Origin: Bacillota bacterium
GTDB lineage: Bacteria > Bacillota > Clostridia > Christensenellales > CAG-138
NCBI GenBank assembly: GCA_023409435.1
Contig: JAEYHP010000148.1
Location: forward strand, 1-60,193
Direction of reading: 5' to 3'
DNA: 60,193 nt
Shown here: positions 7,825-16,418 of the stretch, piece after piece
How positions within the stretch are numbered: position 1 is the first letter of the stretch
Layout of the letters: every line of letters begins with the position of its first letter
Translations under genes and position numbers: made by a program
The notes under the pieces: generated by a model
Seen by the model: the letters and a program-made list of their open reading frames with translations, nothing else
Databases searched by the model: none
What the model was told of the DNA's origin: nothing

Positions 7825-9273
7825 ATGATCCGCTTGCTCAGAGAGAACGAGTATGAAACCGCCAAAGCGCTTGTCGGGCGCGTGTTCGACGCATATGTCG
7901 CGCCGGAATATTCGCAGGAAGGCGTGGAGACCTTTTATACATTCCTCCGTGCAATCGGAACCCCGCCGCAGGAAGGCGACTTGGCGGTGCAGCTGTTCGG
8001 CTATTTCATGCGCAGCGCGCTTGCGGGCGTCGTCGCTGTGCGGGAATGCACGCATATTGCCCTGCTCTTTGTCGCACCGGAATATCAAAGGAAGGGCGTC
8101 GCCCGGGCTCTGCTCCAGTCCGTGCGGCAGGACGCCGTGGCGGCGGAGGCGGAGTATATCACCGTCAACTCCTCTCCCTACGCCGCGTCCATATATGAAC
8201 GGCTGGGGTTTGTGGCCACGGGGCCGGAGGAGGAACGTGACGGCATCCGCCACACGCCCATGCGGTACCCGCTCAACACCGCGTATGCATTGCGCCCCTT
8301 ACGGATGGGGGATGCGCAGAGCGTTGCGGAACTCGCCAACAACCCCAAAATCGCAAAGAATTTGTTAAACGCGTTCCCCAGCCCCTATGGGCTGGAGGAT
8401 GCCAAGAGCTATATCGCCCACTGCATGGAAGCGGGGGAGGAGAAGCAGCTTACCCGCGCCATAGAGGTAGACAATCACGCGGTCGGCAGCATCGGTATTG
8501 TTTTAGGCGAGGACGTCTATGAGAAGTCCGCGAAACTCGGTTACTGGCTGGGCGAACCTTACTGGGGCTTGGGTATTATGACGCGCGCGGTCCGGGAACT
8601 AAGCGAGCTTGCATTTTCCCAATATGATATCGTGCGGATACAGGCCGAAGTATTTTCGGATAACAAGCCTTCCTGCCGCGTGCTGGAGCGCGCGGGGTAT
8701 ACGTTTGAAGGCGTAAAGCGCTGCGCCGTTTATAAAAACGGCGCTATTCAGGATCTGCACACATATGCCTTGGTACGGGAAAAGTTCCAGCCGGAGCTTG
8801 TGCATGTTCACGCCTCCATCGAGCCTGCGTTTGATGCGCTGGATGACGCGAGGACACTGTTTGAAGAGTACGCGCATATGCTCGACATCATGATCTATTT
8901 TGAAACGTTCGACGAGGAGTTAAGCTCCCTGCCAGGCGTTTATGCGCTGCCGCAGGGGCGGCTGCTTCTGGCGCGGTGGGAAGGGGAGGCCATAGGCTGC
9001 GTTGCGCTCAAGCCTCTGACCGAAGGGCGCTGCGAGCTCAAGCGCCTGTATGTCAGGCCCGCGTTCCGTGGCATGCATGTGGGGCGGCGGCTGGCGGAAT
9101 ATGCCATACAGGAGGCAAAGGCAATCGGCTATACGCAGATGCTGCTGGATACGCTGGACATGCTCCAGGACTCCATCGCGCTGTTCCACAAGATGGGGTT
9201 CGCGGAGACCATCTCCCTGTATGGGCCGCCCAAGCCCGGCCTTGTATATATGTCTCTGGATTTGAGCGAGTAA
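7825..9273 (+). CDS. Triple GNAT-family N-acetyltransferase
   Basis: A 482-residue protein that is three acetyl-CoA-dependent GNAT domains in a row. Domain 1 (~1-150) has the CoA loop QRKGVA within LLFVAPEYQRKGVARALL. Domain 2 (~155-325) is of the RimJ/RimL type, with YWGLGI and SDNKPSCRVLERAGY. Domain 3 (~330-482) has RGMHVG within LKRLYVRPAFRGMHVGRRL. Single GNAT proteins are ~150-180 residues, so this is a true fusion. Substrates are unknown; RimJ/RimL-like domains often acetylate protein N-termini or antibiotics. Start is supported by AAGGAG 8 bases upstream. It is followed immediately by a train of hairpins. Confidence 0.92.
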   Translation: MIRLLRENEYETAKALVGRVFDAYVAPEYSQEGVETFYTFLRAIGTPPQEGDLAVQLFGYFMRSALAGVVAVRECTHIALLFVAPEYQRKGVARALLQSVRQDAVAAEAEYITVNSSPYAASIYERLGFVATGPEEERDGIRHTPMRYPLNTAYALRPLRMGDAQSVAELANNPKIAKNLLNAFPSPYGLEDAKSYIAHCMEAGEEKQLTRAIEVDNHAVGSIGIVLGEDVYEKSAKLGYWLGEPYWGLGIMTRAVRELSELAFSQYDIVRIQAEVFSDNKPSCRVLERAGYTFEGVKRCAVYKNGAIQDLHTYALVREKFQPELVHVHASIEPAFDALDDARTLFEEYAHMLDIMIYFETFDEELSSLPGVYALPQGRLLLARWEGEAIGCVALKPLTEGRCELKRLYVRPAFRGMHVGRRLAEYAIQEAKAIGYTQMLLDTLDMLQDSIALFHKMGFAETISLYGPPKPGLVYMSLDLSE

Positions 9274-9275
9274 TT

Positions 9276-9480
9276 TCGAAAAAGTGCCTGTGGCACTTTT
9301 TCGAGGATTACAGGAACAACCTGTGCCTACGGCACGGGCGGTTGTTCCTGCAAGGAAAGCCTTGCGCTGCAAGGCCTTCCGCCGCCACCGCGCATGTCGC
9401 TGGCGGCGGTTGGAAGCCTCCGGTGGCTGCGGCCCCCGAGCCTCGTTCTCAAGGAAAGGGAGTGGGGAAACGTAGTTTCC
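9276..9480. repeat. Train of consecutive hairpins after the GNAT gene
   Basis: Begins 3 bases after the stop codon. First hairpin: TCGAAAAAGTGCC/GGCACTTTTTCGA (9276-9304, 13 bp, 3-base loop). Second: CAGGAACAACC/GGTTGTTCCTG (9312-9350), enclosing GTGCC/GGCAC. Then come shorter GC-rich dyads around AAGGAAAGCCTTGC, CCGCCGCCA/TGGCGGCGG and GGAAGCC. Modules differ in sequence from those at 45-58 kb but share the plan of back-to-back hairpins directly after a plus-strand gene. Confidence 0.7.
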
Positions 9481-9484
9481 TCAC

Positions 9485-9526
9485 AAAAAAATAATCGTCG
9501 GCGCTTTAAAGCGCCGATACCTTGAA
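9485..9526. repeat. Short palindromic repeat, copy 2
   Basis: AAAAAATAATCGTCGGCGC followed by TTTAAAGCGCCGATACCTTGAA. It is almost base-for-base identical with 36791-36830 and related to 5400-5428. Read on the minus strand it is CGGCGC-loop-GCGCCG followed by ACGATTATTTTTT, a terminator-like shape. It lies between convergent genes. Confidence 0.85.
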
Positions 9527-9551
9527 ACCCAAAGGTTTATTGATACTAGGA

Positions 9552-9580
9552 GCGGATGTGCTACTGCACATCCGCTTTTT
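9552..9580 (+). terminator. Terminator embedded in the end of the convergent yyaL gene
   Basis: GCGGATGTGC and GCACATCCGC form a 10-bp stem with a 4-base loop, followed by TTTTT on the plus strand. It overlaps the last codons and stop of the minus-strand gene, so one sequence serves as coding end for one strand and terminator for the other. Confidence 0.8.
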
Positions 9581-11623
9581 GCAAAAGCCTTTCCAAAGCA
9601 GCCAGATCATACACCGGCGCTTTGCAGGCGAACCCCTCGCACAGGTAATAGGCAGCGCCGCTTTCCGGGTACGGATAGTCCCGCGTAAAGGGCGCTGCCG
9701 CTTCGAGCGCAGACGCGCCGGATGGAGTTTTCACCAGCATAAGCACGGAATGCTTTGCACTGCCTGCAAGGCGGGCGACTTCCGCCCAATCCCGGTACTC
9801 CCGGCTCACGCACAGCAGCATATTTTCCGGATATACGGCCTCCGCAATTCCCAGCAGCGCAAAGCAGTGGGCCATGGGGGCGCGTGCAGCGTGGGCGGCA
9901 AGGAAGCCAAGCTGCTTGTCGGCGGCGTCCCGCCATTTGGGTTCGCCGGTGAGCCGCCACAGGCGGGAAAGCAAAAGCCCCGCCGCGGAGTTGCCGGAAG
10001 GCAGCGCGCCGTCGTACGCTTCCTTGGGGCGGCTTATGAGCTTTTCCCCCTCTTTGGAATAGGCAAACAGCCCGCCCGCGTCGTCGCCGAACAGGTTAAG
10101 CATGCGCTCCGCGAGAAAATCCGCGCGCACAAGCAGCGCCGCGTCGAAGCTTGCGGCGTAGAGTTCCGTTAAAGCAAGCCCGTAAAACGCGTAATCGGCA
10201 AGCAGGCCCATATGGTCGGCGCGGCCGTCCCGGTAGCGGACAAATAAATCTCCTTCCGGCGTGGTCAGCCGTTTTTCTATGCTTTTTTGCGCGTTTTGCG
10301 CGGCTTTTAAGTAAACATCATCCCCCAGTATAAGATAGGCGCGGGCGAAGGCGGAGATCATCAGCGCGTTCCACGCGGTCAGCTGCTTATCGTCCGTGGC
10401 GGGGGGGACGCGTCCCTCACGCAGGGAAAATACCGTTTTCCTAAGCGCAAGCATCGCCTCGTCCGGTATGGGCGTTTCTTTGTGGTGCAGCAGGTTGGGG
10501 ATGTTCCTGCCTTCAAAATTGCCGCGCTCGGCAATGCCATAAAATTCGCAGAACGCGTTTGCGTCGGCATGCAGCGCGTTTTTTATTTCCTCCGGCGTGA
10601 AGAGATAGAATTTGCCTTCCTCGCCTTCGCTGTCCGCGTCCTGCCCGCAGTAGAAGCCGCCTTCCGCATCGGTCAGCCCGCGCAATACATACTTTAGCGT
10701 CTCCTCCGCCGCAAGACGGAGCGCGGGAAGAGTAGTCTGGCGATACCCCTCCAGATATGCCATCGTCAGCAGCGCGTTGTCATAGAGCATCTTTTCAAAA
10801 TGCGGCACGAGCCAGCGCCGGTCCGTGGAGTAGCGCGTAAACCCGCCGCCGATATGGTCGAACAGCCCGCCGCGGTACATGTGCAGCAACGTTTGTATTG
10901 CCTGTTCTTTTGGCGTTTCCTTTCCGGTTTCCTGCGCATAGCGCAGCAAGTACAGCAGGATATGCGGCATGGGGAATTTGGGCGCCTGCGAAAAGCCGCC
11001 GTACTGCGCGTCGTAATATTGGGATACGGACGAAGCTGCCTTGTGCAGCATGGCCTCTTCCGGCGCGCGCGGGGGAAGCGCCTTTTTTGCCTGGTTTCTA
11101 AGATAGCGCGCGGTTTCTTCGCCCTGCGCTTCGGCACGGTCGCGCTCATCTTTCCAAAGCTTTGCAATAGCAGGCAGCAGCTCCGTCATACCCGCAAGCC
11201 CGCCCCGGCTTTTTTTAGGCAAATACGTCGCCGCAAAAAACGGCTTGGCTTCCGGGGTCAAGAGTATGGTCAGCGGCCAGCCGCCCTGGCCGGTGTACGC
11301 CTCGCAGACCGACATATAGATGCTGTCGATATCCGGCCGTTCTTCGCGGTCCACCTTGATGGAGACAAAGTCCCTGTTCAGCAAGCCCGCGACCTCTTCG
11401 TCCTCAAAGGATTCGCGCTCCATCACATGGCACCAATGGCATGTTCGTAAAAGTAGACAGGTTATCCATACCCAATAGAAAGGAACACGGGTTTGTCGTC
11501 AAGCCGTGCTTTCTCAAATGCTTCTAGTCCCCACGGATACCAGTCCACCGGATTATAGGCATGCTGGAGAAGATAGGGGGATTTTTCACTGATGAGTCTA
11601 TTGGGTATTTTTTGCTTGTCCAC
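9561..11623 (-). pseudogene. YyaL/DUF255 thioredoxin-domain protein, disrupted
   Basis: Homologue of the YyaL / spermatogenesis-associated protein 20 family: N-terminal thioredoxin fold, then an (alpha/alpha)6 barrel. The N-terminal piece starts at GTG 11623 (GGAGG 8-9 bases upstream) and reads DKQKIPNRLISEKSPYLLQHAYNPVDWYP...FLSIGY. The rest, from TCHWCHVMERESFEDEE to the end, is intact for ~620 residues. Family members read GYSTCHWCH at the join. Here the single Ser codon is replaced by 23 bases (11445-11467) that contain an in-frame TAA, giving a net +20-base insertion and a frameshift just before the CxxC motif. The first product would be a ~54-residue stub. Translation of the barrel would need re-initiation. 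The insertion is not a duplication of flanking sequence. Confidence 0.85.
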
Positions 11624-11776
11624 AGAATCACCTCCTTTACCTGGCCGCTGCCGAGTATGATTTAAAATTATGGTTATAGAACTATCGTCCCCGTCTTTGA
11701 ACCACACTATGCTGTGGGTTATGAGGCGCTAATTTCAGTACATGAATCACATTGTATAAGTTAAGTAAAATTAACA

Positions 11777-11804
11777 GCCCCCATCTCTACTTTGAAATGG
11801 GGGC
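11777..11804 (-). terminator. Probable terminator of the GntR gene
   Basis: GCCCCCAT and ATGGGGGC form an 8-bp stem with a 12-base loop about 45 bases past the regulator stop. On the minus strand it is followed by TGTTAATTTTA, a moderate T-rich tail. Confidence 0.65.
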
Positions 11805-11847
11805 ATACGGACAAAGCAAAACGTTCAAATTCGCTATCGTAGGACCG

Positions 11848-12576
11848 TTACCTTTTTATTGCGGAGAATTTGCCGTATTGCTGCTCGTTCAGCTTATTGA
11901 AATTGCGAACATTAAATTCAAGGTGCTTGCGCATCGCCTGTTCCGCAGCGCCTGGATCATGGTGCTCGATGGCTTCAATAATTTCGTTGTGCACTTCCAA
12001 CGCCTTAAGACGCTCCACTTTATATGGCAGTATGTTAAAAAGCTGAATACCGCTGTCGATAATGGGGATGAGGTTGGGTATCACCTGATTTTGGGTGCTT
12101 TGCGCAATGCGGATGTGCAACTCCCTGTCTAAGGGGATATAGTCCTCTTCCGCCGCTGCTTTTTCCATGATTGCCTTGCTGAGGCGTTTCATGTCGGTAA
12201 TATCTTCCTCTTTGGCGTTATCTGCCGCAATAGCGGCGATCTGAGGTTCAAGAATCCACCGTATTTGCATAAGATCCTGCGCGAGTTTGTATTTATCCTG
12301 AAAAAAAGCCAGTCCCAGCGGGTCATCTACCAACCCGGGGTTTTCACATACAAAGGTTCCCCGACCGTGCTCAATCTCTAAAATATTGCGTGAGACCAGC
12401 AGCTTTACGGCCTCCCGTACGGTATTGCGGCCGACCTGAAGCTCGTCGGCCAGTTGGAATTCGTTCGGCAATTTTTGGCCCGCTACCAGGTTGTTGTTAG
12501 CAATCAAACGAATGATTTGTTCGGCGACCTTTTCGGGCAACAGTTTTTGTCCTTCATTTACCGTTTTAAATAACAT
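11848..12576 (-). CDS. GntR-family regulator with FCD domain
   Basis: A 242-residue DNA-binding regulator. Residues ~10-75 are the GntR winged helix (PNEFQLADELQVGRNTVREA). Residues ~95-225 are an all-helical FCD domain whose metal/ligand-site pattern is visible as DRELH, VHNEII and KHLEFN. FCD regulators usually bind sugar acids, lactate or other carboxylates and release DNA when the inducer is present. It is transcribed away from the Liv-transporter/transketolase operon, whose promoter lies in the shared upstream region, so it is the obvious candidate regulator and hints that the operon substrate or an intermediate is an acid. Ribosome site GGAGGC stands 9 bases before ATG. Confidence 0.92.
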   Translation of the reverse strand: MLFKTVNEGQKLLPEKVAEQIIRLIANNNLVAGQKLPNEFQLADELQVGRNTVREAVKLLVSRNILEIEHGRGTFVCENPGLVDDPLGLAFFQDKYKLAQDLMQIRWILEPQIAAIAADNAKEEDITDMKRLSKAIMEKAAAEEDYIPLDRELHIRIAQSTQNQVIPNLIPIIDSGIQLFNILPYKVERLKALEVHNEIIEAIEHHDPGAAEQAMRKHLEFNVRNFNKLNEQQYGKFSAIKR

Positions 12577-13024
12577 CTATTTTGCCTCCATTCGCTGCAA
12601 AAACATCCCACGTATGATGATAATTGATTTTTATTTATCATAGCAGATTTTCGCCTAACGGACAAGGGGCCTATCATAAACATATTACAAATGATATGCC
12701 TGAAAAATTTGATTTTAAAAACAGATTTGACAGCTTTGGATATGGCATGTTATAATGGGCCCATCTAATCCGACGTGTGATGTCGTCGATTATAACCGGC
12801 TTTCTTAAATAAACTTTTGATAATTAATCCAATATCAGCCACTTACGATTGTCACGATCTATTTTATTTTTCCTTATAGACATCCTACGTAGTATGTATA
12901 TTGAAAATTCGGAATTCTGTAAGCGCATCTACCGGCGAAGTTTACGCTTCACGTGTGTCAATACGCGGAGTGAAAACGAATAAAAGGAACGCTTCCAATT
13001 AAATCAGGAAAGAGGGAGAAAGAA
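12577..13024. promoter_or_regulatory. Divergent control region between gntR and the liv operon
   Basis: 448 bases without a gene. It contains a consensus promoter (annotated separately) and several weak dyads that might bind the GntR protein, for example TATGATGATAA/TTATCATA at ~12613-12644. A 5' leader of roughly 260 bases lies between the promoter and the first gene. I recognise no riboswitch class in the leader. Confidence 0.55.
12727..12756 (+). promoter_or_regulatory. Sigma-A promoter of the liv/transketolase operon
   Basis: Perfect TTGACA (12727-12732) and perfect TATAAT (12751-12756) with an 18-base spacer, pointing toward the substrate-binding protein gene. Such a strong core promoter is the kind expected under negative control by the divergent GntR repressor. 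Confidence 0.8.
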
Positions 13025-14266
13025 ATGAAGAGGCTAAAATTGGGCATATGTTTCCTCGCTATGGTGCTGCTGTTTGCAACGGCATGCTCCACTACCCCGC
13101 CGGCGTCCAACGCAACCACTCCCCCCTTGGAGTCCACACCCGCGCCCGTAGCCACCCCCGAACCCGCTGCATCGGAGGGCGAACCGGGCAAGGCCCTGGA
13201 GGGCACCGTCACATTCGGCGTGGTCGCACCTATTACCGGAACGAATAAGATGGTTGGCGAATATGTGGTAAACGGCGCCAATCTGGCAGTGCAGCACATC
13301 AACGCCAATGGCGGCGTCCTGGGCAAGGAATTGGTGTTGGTGTTCGAAGACGAGGTGGATAACCTCCAGTCTTCGGTAAACGCCATGGTAAAAATCATGA
13401 ACTACCCCGAAGTGGTTTCCTTCTTCGGATCCACGTATTCGTCCAACTGCATCGCGGCTTCACCCAACGTGCTGGAGAAAAAAATCACTATGTTTGCAGG
13501 CGGTTCTTCGGCCAACATTCCCAAGGAAAACAACCCGTACATGTGGCAGGCACGCATGACGGACGACAAATCAGGCCTGTTGCTTGCGAAAGCTGCCGTT
13601 GAAAACCTGGAGATGAAAAACCCCGCCATCTTGTATTCCACTGAAAGCTTTGGCGAAGGCCTGCGCGCACAGACCGTCGCTTCGCTTGAGCAACTCGGTA
13701 TCGTTGTTCCCGCCGAAAAGCAGTTTGGCTTTGTGGTGGATGAGAAAAACTTCGCGCCCATCATTACCCAGATTCAGAACTCCGACGCGGACGGGTTGAT
13801 CGCGATTGGCCACCAGATGCCTGCCGCCATCATCTGCCAGCAGGTAGACGCAGCCGGCCTTGATATTCCCTTGTTGGGGTCCTCCTCGTGGGCTTCCGCT
13901 GTCTGCCGTGAAAACGCCGGTGCTACTGCGGACGGCTGGTATGCCGTAGCTGACTGGACGGTCGAAGTGGCCACCCCCGAAGGGAAAACCTTTGCACAAG
14001 CTTATCGTCTCTCTTACGGTGCGGACTCGGATATGCCCGCCGTAACGGCTTACGACTCCATTATGCTCTTCAAGCAGGCCTGCGAAATTGCGGGCACCAC
14101 CGAGGACAAAGAGGCGATCAACAGCGCACTGGAAAAAATCGAGGGTTATAAAGGCGCTATGTCCACCTATTATTATTCCCCGAACCGCTGCTTCAGTTCA
14201 AGCCAGTTCCTTACGCTGAATGTAGACGGGAAAGCCACCATGTTGGATACCGTGACCACCCGGTAA
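13025..14266 (+). CDS. Liv-type ABC transporter substrate-binding lipoprotein
   Basis: A 413-residue extracytoplasmic solute-binding protein of the LivJ/K (Peripla_BP_6) class. It has a signal with lipobox ATAC at residue ~22, a Pro/Thr-rich linker (~25-60), then the two-lobed binding domain starting VTFGVVAPITGTNKMVGEY. Members bind branched-chain amino acids, but also amides, urea, aromatic acids and some sugars, so class alone does not give the ligand. It is first in an operon with both permeases, both ATPases and six catabolic enzymes, so the ligand is probably their substrate rather than an amino acid. A long hairpin follows the stop. Confidence 0.92.
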   Translation: MKRLKLGICFLAMVLLFATACSTTPPASNATTPPLESTPAPVATPEPAASEGEPGKALEGTVTFGVVAPITGTNKMVGEYVVNGANLAVQHINANGGVLGKELVLVFEDEVDNLQSSVNAMVKIMNYPEVVSFFGSTYSSNCIAASPNVLEKKITMFAGGSSANIPKENNPYMWQARMTDDKSGLLLAKAAVENLEMKNPAILYSTESFGEGLRAQTVASLEQLGIVVPAEKQFGFVVDEKNFAPIITQIQNSDADGLIAIGHQMPAAIICQQVDAAGLDIPLLGSSSWASAVCRENAGATADGWYAVADWTVEVATPEGKTFAQAYRLSYGADSDMPAVTAYDSIMLFKQACEIAGTTEDKEAINSALEKIEGYKGAMSTYYYSPNRCFSSSQFLTLNVDGKATMLDTVTTR

Positions 14267-14368
14267 AGCGGGAGATTACACGAAGGTGCTTCCGGCGGTT
14301 TTTACTGCGAGCTTCCCCTATATGCGCGGAGATCAAAATCGCGGGAACTGCCGGACCTGTCCAGAGTG

Positions 14369-14417
14369 CCACCCGGTGCTTGCCTGCTTGAAAGGCAAAC
14401 AGGTAAACATCGGGTGG
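14369..14417 (+). promoter_or_regulatory. Intercistronic hairpin after the binding-protein gene
   Basis: CCACCCG/CGGGTGG encloses a second stem TTGCCT/AGGCAA. There is no T-run, so it is unlikely to be a terminator. Hairpins in this place usually protect the binding-protein mRNA so that it is made in excess over the permeases. Confidence 0.6.
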
Positions 14418-14484
14418 CTGCGGGCAGCCTGATCGAAATTGCTCCTCAATGGAAATATCCGGGAAAGCGCAACGAGGTAAAAAT

Positions 14485-15381
14485 ATGAATGTAAACACCA
14501 TAATTTCTCTTGGCGTTAACGGTGTCGCCATGGGAATGATATACGCCCTGATGGCAATGGGTCTGATTTTGCTCATACGCGCAATCGGCGTTATGAATTT
14601 TGCCCAGGGCGATCTGCTGATGTTTGGCGCGTTTGTAACCTGCTGGCTGATCGTGGATGTAAAGCTGCCGTTGTACCTGATGGTTCCTTTTGCGTTGGTT
14701 TCCTTTGCGCTCATCGGCACAATATTTATGTTTACGGTATACTGGCCGCTTCGAAGCGCTACTTATCCGGCTGCGACAGTCATTTCTACCATGGGTGCGG
14801 CCATGGTGCTCAAAGAAATTGCCACTCTAATCTGGGGTAGCCTTCCGCGCTCGATGCCGCCGCTTATGAGAAACCCTGAAACCGGCAAAGCCGCAGTGTT
14901 CCGCATCGGCTCCATATCGCTTCAATGGCAATTCGTGCTTACAATCATCGTGGGTATCGTGCTCATCGTCCTGGTATTCATATTGTTTGAAAAACTATAT
15001 GCCGGCCGCATGATGCAGGCTGCCGCTCAGGATAAATATGCGGCGGAACTTTTGGGGATTCCCACCATAGTCACCACTTTGGCTACCTATATCATCGTGG
15101 TGATCCTAGCTTCGGTCGGCGGTTATATGATATCGCCCATCTTTATGGTAAGCAATACCTTAGGCTCGCTGCAGTTGCGCGCCTTCGCAGGCGTGGTCAT
15201 CGGCGGGTTTGGAAACATCAAGGGGGCTATTTTGGGTTCCATCATCATCGGTCTGGTGGAGTCCTACAGCACCATCCAGTTCTCCCAGTACAAGGACGCC
15301 GTGGTGTTTCTGGTGCTCATCGCCTTTTTGCTTGTGCGGCCCCAGGGGCTGTTCGGCGAGAAGATCGCGGATAAGGCGTGA
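14485..15381 (+). CDS. LivH-type ABC permease
   Basis: A 298-residue membrane permease, about eight hydrophobic segments, of the LivH branch (BPD_transp_2). The N-terminal part reads GVNGVAMGMIYALMAMG followed by GVMNFAQGDLLMFGA, the pattern of this family. The start is placed at ATG 14485 (GAGGT 6-7 bases upstream) rather than an in-frame ATG 36 bases earlier that lacks a ribosome site. It pairs with the next gene to form the membrane channel. Its stop is 11 bases before that gene. Confidence 0.93.
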   Translation: MNVNTIISLGVNGVAMGMIYALMAMGLILLIRAIGVMNFAQGDLLMFGAFVTCWLIVDVKLPLYLMVPFALVSFALIGTIFMFTVYWPLRSATYPAATVISTMGAAMVLKEIATLIWGSLPRSMPPLMRNPETGKAAVFRIGSISLQWQFVLTIIVGIVLIVLVFILFEKLYAGRMMQAAAQDKYAAELLGIPTIVTTLATYIIVVILASVGGYMISPIFMVSNTLGSLQLRAFAGVVIGGFGNIKGAILGSIIIGLVESYSTIQFSQYKDAVVFLVLIAFLLVRPQGLFGEKIADKA

Positions 15382-15392
15382 GGTGCGCTCAT

Positions 15393-16418
15393 ATGAAAAA
15401 AAGAACGTTCAAGCTTAAACCAAGCGCTCTGATCCTGCTCCTCGTCGGAATTGCTTTTTGCATCATTGCGCCGCTGAGCAACGAGGGGTATTCCATGATG
15501 GTTTTGAACCTCGCGCTAATCTATTCGATTGCGGCTTACGGGCTTTCCGTAATGCTTGGCATGGGCGGCCAGCTTACGTTTGCGGCGGTGGCTTTTATGG
15601 GGCTTGGCGCGTACACGACTGCAAATCTCTGCTCCGGCCGCATGGGGTTCTGGATGGAGCCTGTGGCGGCGTTGTTCATCTCGCTTTTGGTAGGAGGCGC
15701 TGTGGCCTTTGTGGCAGGGCTGATCCTCCTAAGATTGCGCGGAACGTATTTTACGTTTGCGACCATTGGCCTGGTGCAGGTGGCTTGGTCGTTTTACCTG
15801 AGTTATAAGCCCCTGTTCGGAGGACCGGACGGCATATCCGGCATATCCACACTGCGGCTGTTCGGCTGGTCGCCGCAAAATTACAATCAATGGTTTTTCA
15901 TACTTGTGGGCTTTGTGCTCGCGGTAGCGCTTCTGGTGGAGCGTATCCGCCGCACTCAATTGGGCCGCTCGCTCGCCGCCATACGCGACAACGAAATCGC
16001 GGCGCAAACCCTCGGCATCAACGTGTATACGACCAAGGCGATCGCTTTTGCTATTGCGGGCATGTTGGCGGCCTTGGCTGGGTCCCTGTACGCGATGCAT
16101 AGTCAGTTTGTGTCTTCCGATATGTTTAACTTTGAACGAGCCACTTCTTATATCATTATGGCAATGCTGGGTGGCGTGAACAACACGGTCGGTATATTCG
16201 TAGGTTCGCTGCTGGTGACCATGTTGCCGGAATGGCTGCGCTTTATGCAGAGTTACCTGCAGTTGATTTATGGCGTGGGCGTGATTCTGCTGATGGTATT
16301 TATGCCCGACGGTCTTGCAGGGCTCGCTTCCAAATTATTAAAGACGCTTAAGCGTAAAATGGCAAAAAGGAAACAGGCTGCCGCGTTGCCCGTCGATAGA
16401 AAGGGGGGAAGCGTATGA
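15393..16418 (+). CDS. LivM-type ABC permease
   Basis: A 341-residue permease of the LivM branch with ~8-10 hydrophobic segments, the typical GLSVMLGMGGQLTFAAVAFM block and the EAA-like loop around LGRSLAAIRDNEIAAQTLGI that contacts the ATPases. A basic tail (KTLKRKMAKRKQ) precedes the stop. ATG 15393 has GAGGTG upstream. The stop overlaps the start of the first ATPase gene by four bases (ATGA), a sign of translational coupling. Confidence 0.93.
   Translation: MKKRTFKLKPSALILLLVGIAFCIIAPLSNEGYSMMVLNLALIYSIAAYGLSVMLGMGGQLTFAAVAFMGLGAYTTANLCSGRMGFWMEPVAALFISLLVGGAVAFVAGLILLRLRGTYFTFATIGLVQVAWSFYLSYKPLFGGPDGISGISTLRLFGWSPQNYNQWFFILVGFVLAVALLVERIRRTQLGRSLAAIRDNEIAAQTLGINVYTTKAIAFAIAGMLAALAGSLYAMHSQFVSSDMFNFERATSYIIMAMLGGVNNTVGIFVGSLLVTMLPEWLRFMQSYLQLIYGVGVILLMVFMPDGLAGLASKLLKTLKRKMAKRKQAAALPVDRKGGSV

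Noticed and set aside
12771..12790. CGAC..GTCG dyad just after the liv-operon promoter as the GntR operator
   Set aside because: Only four bases per arm match; too weak to call an operator.
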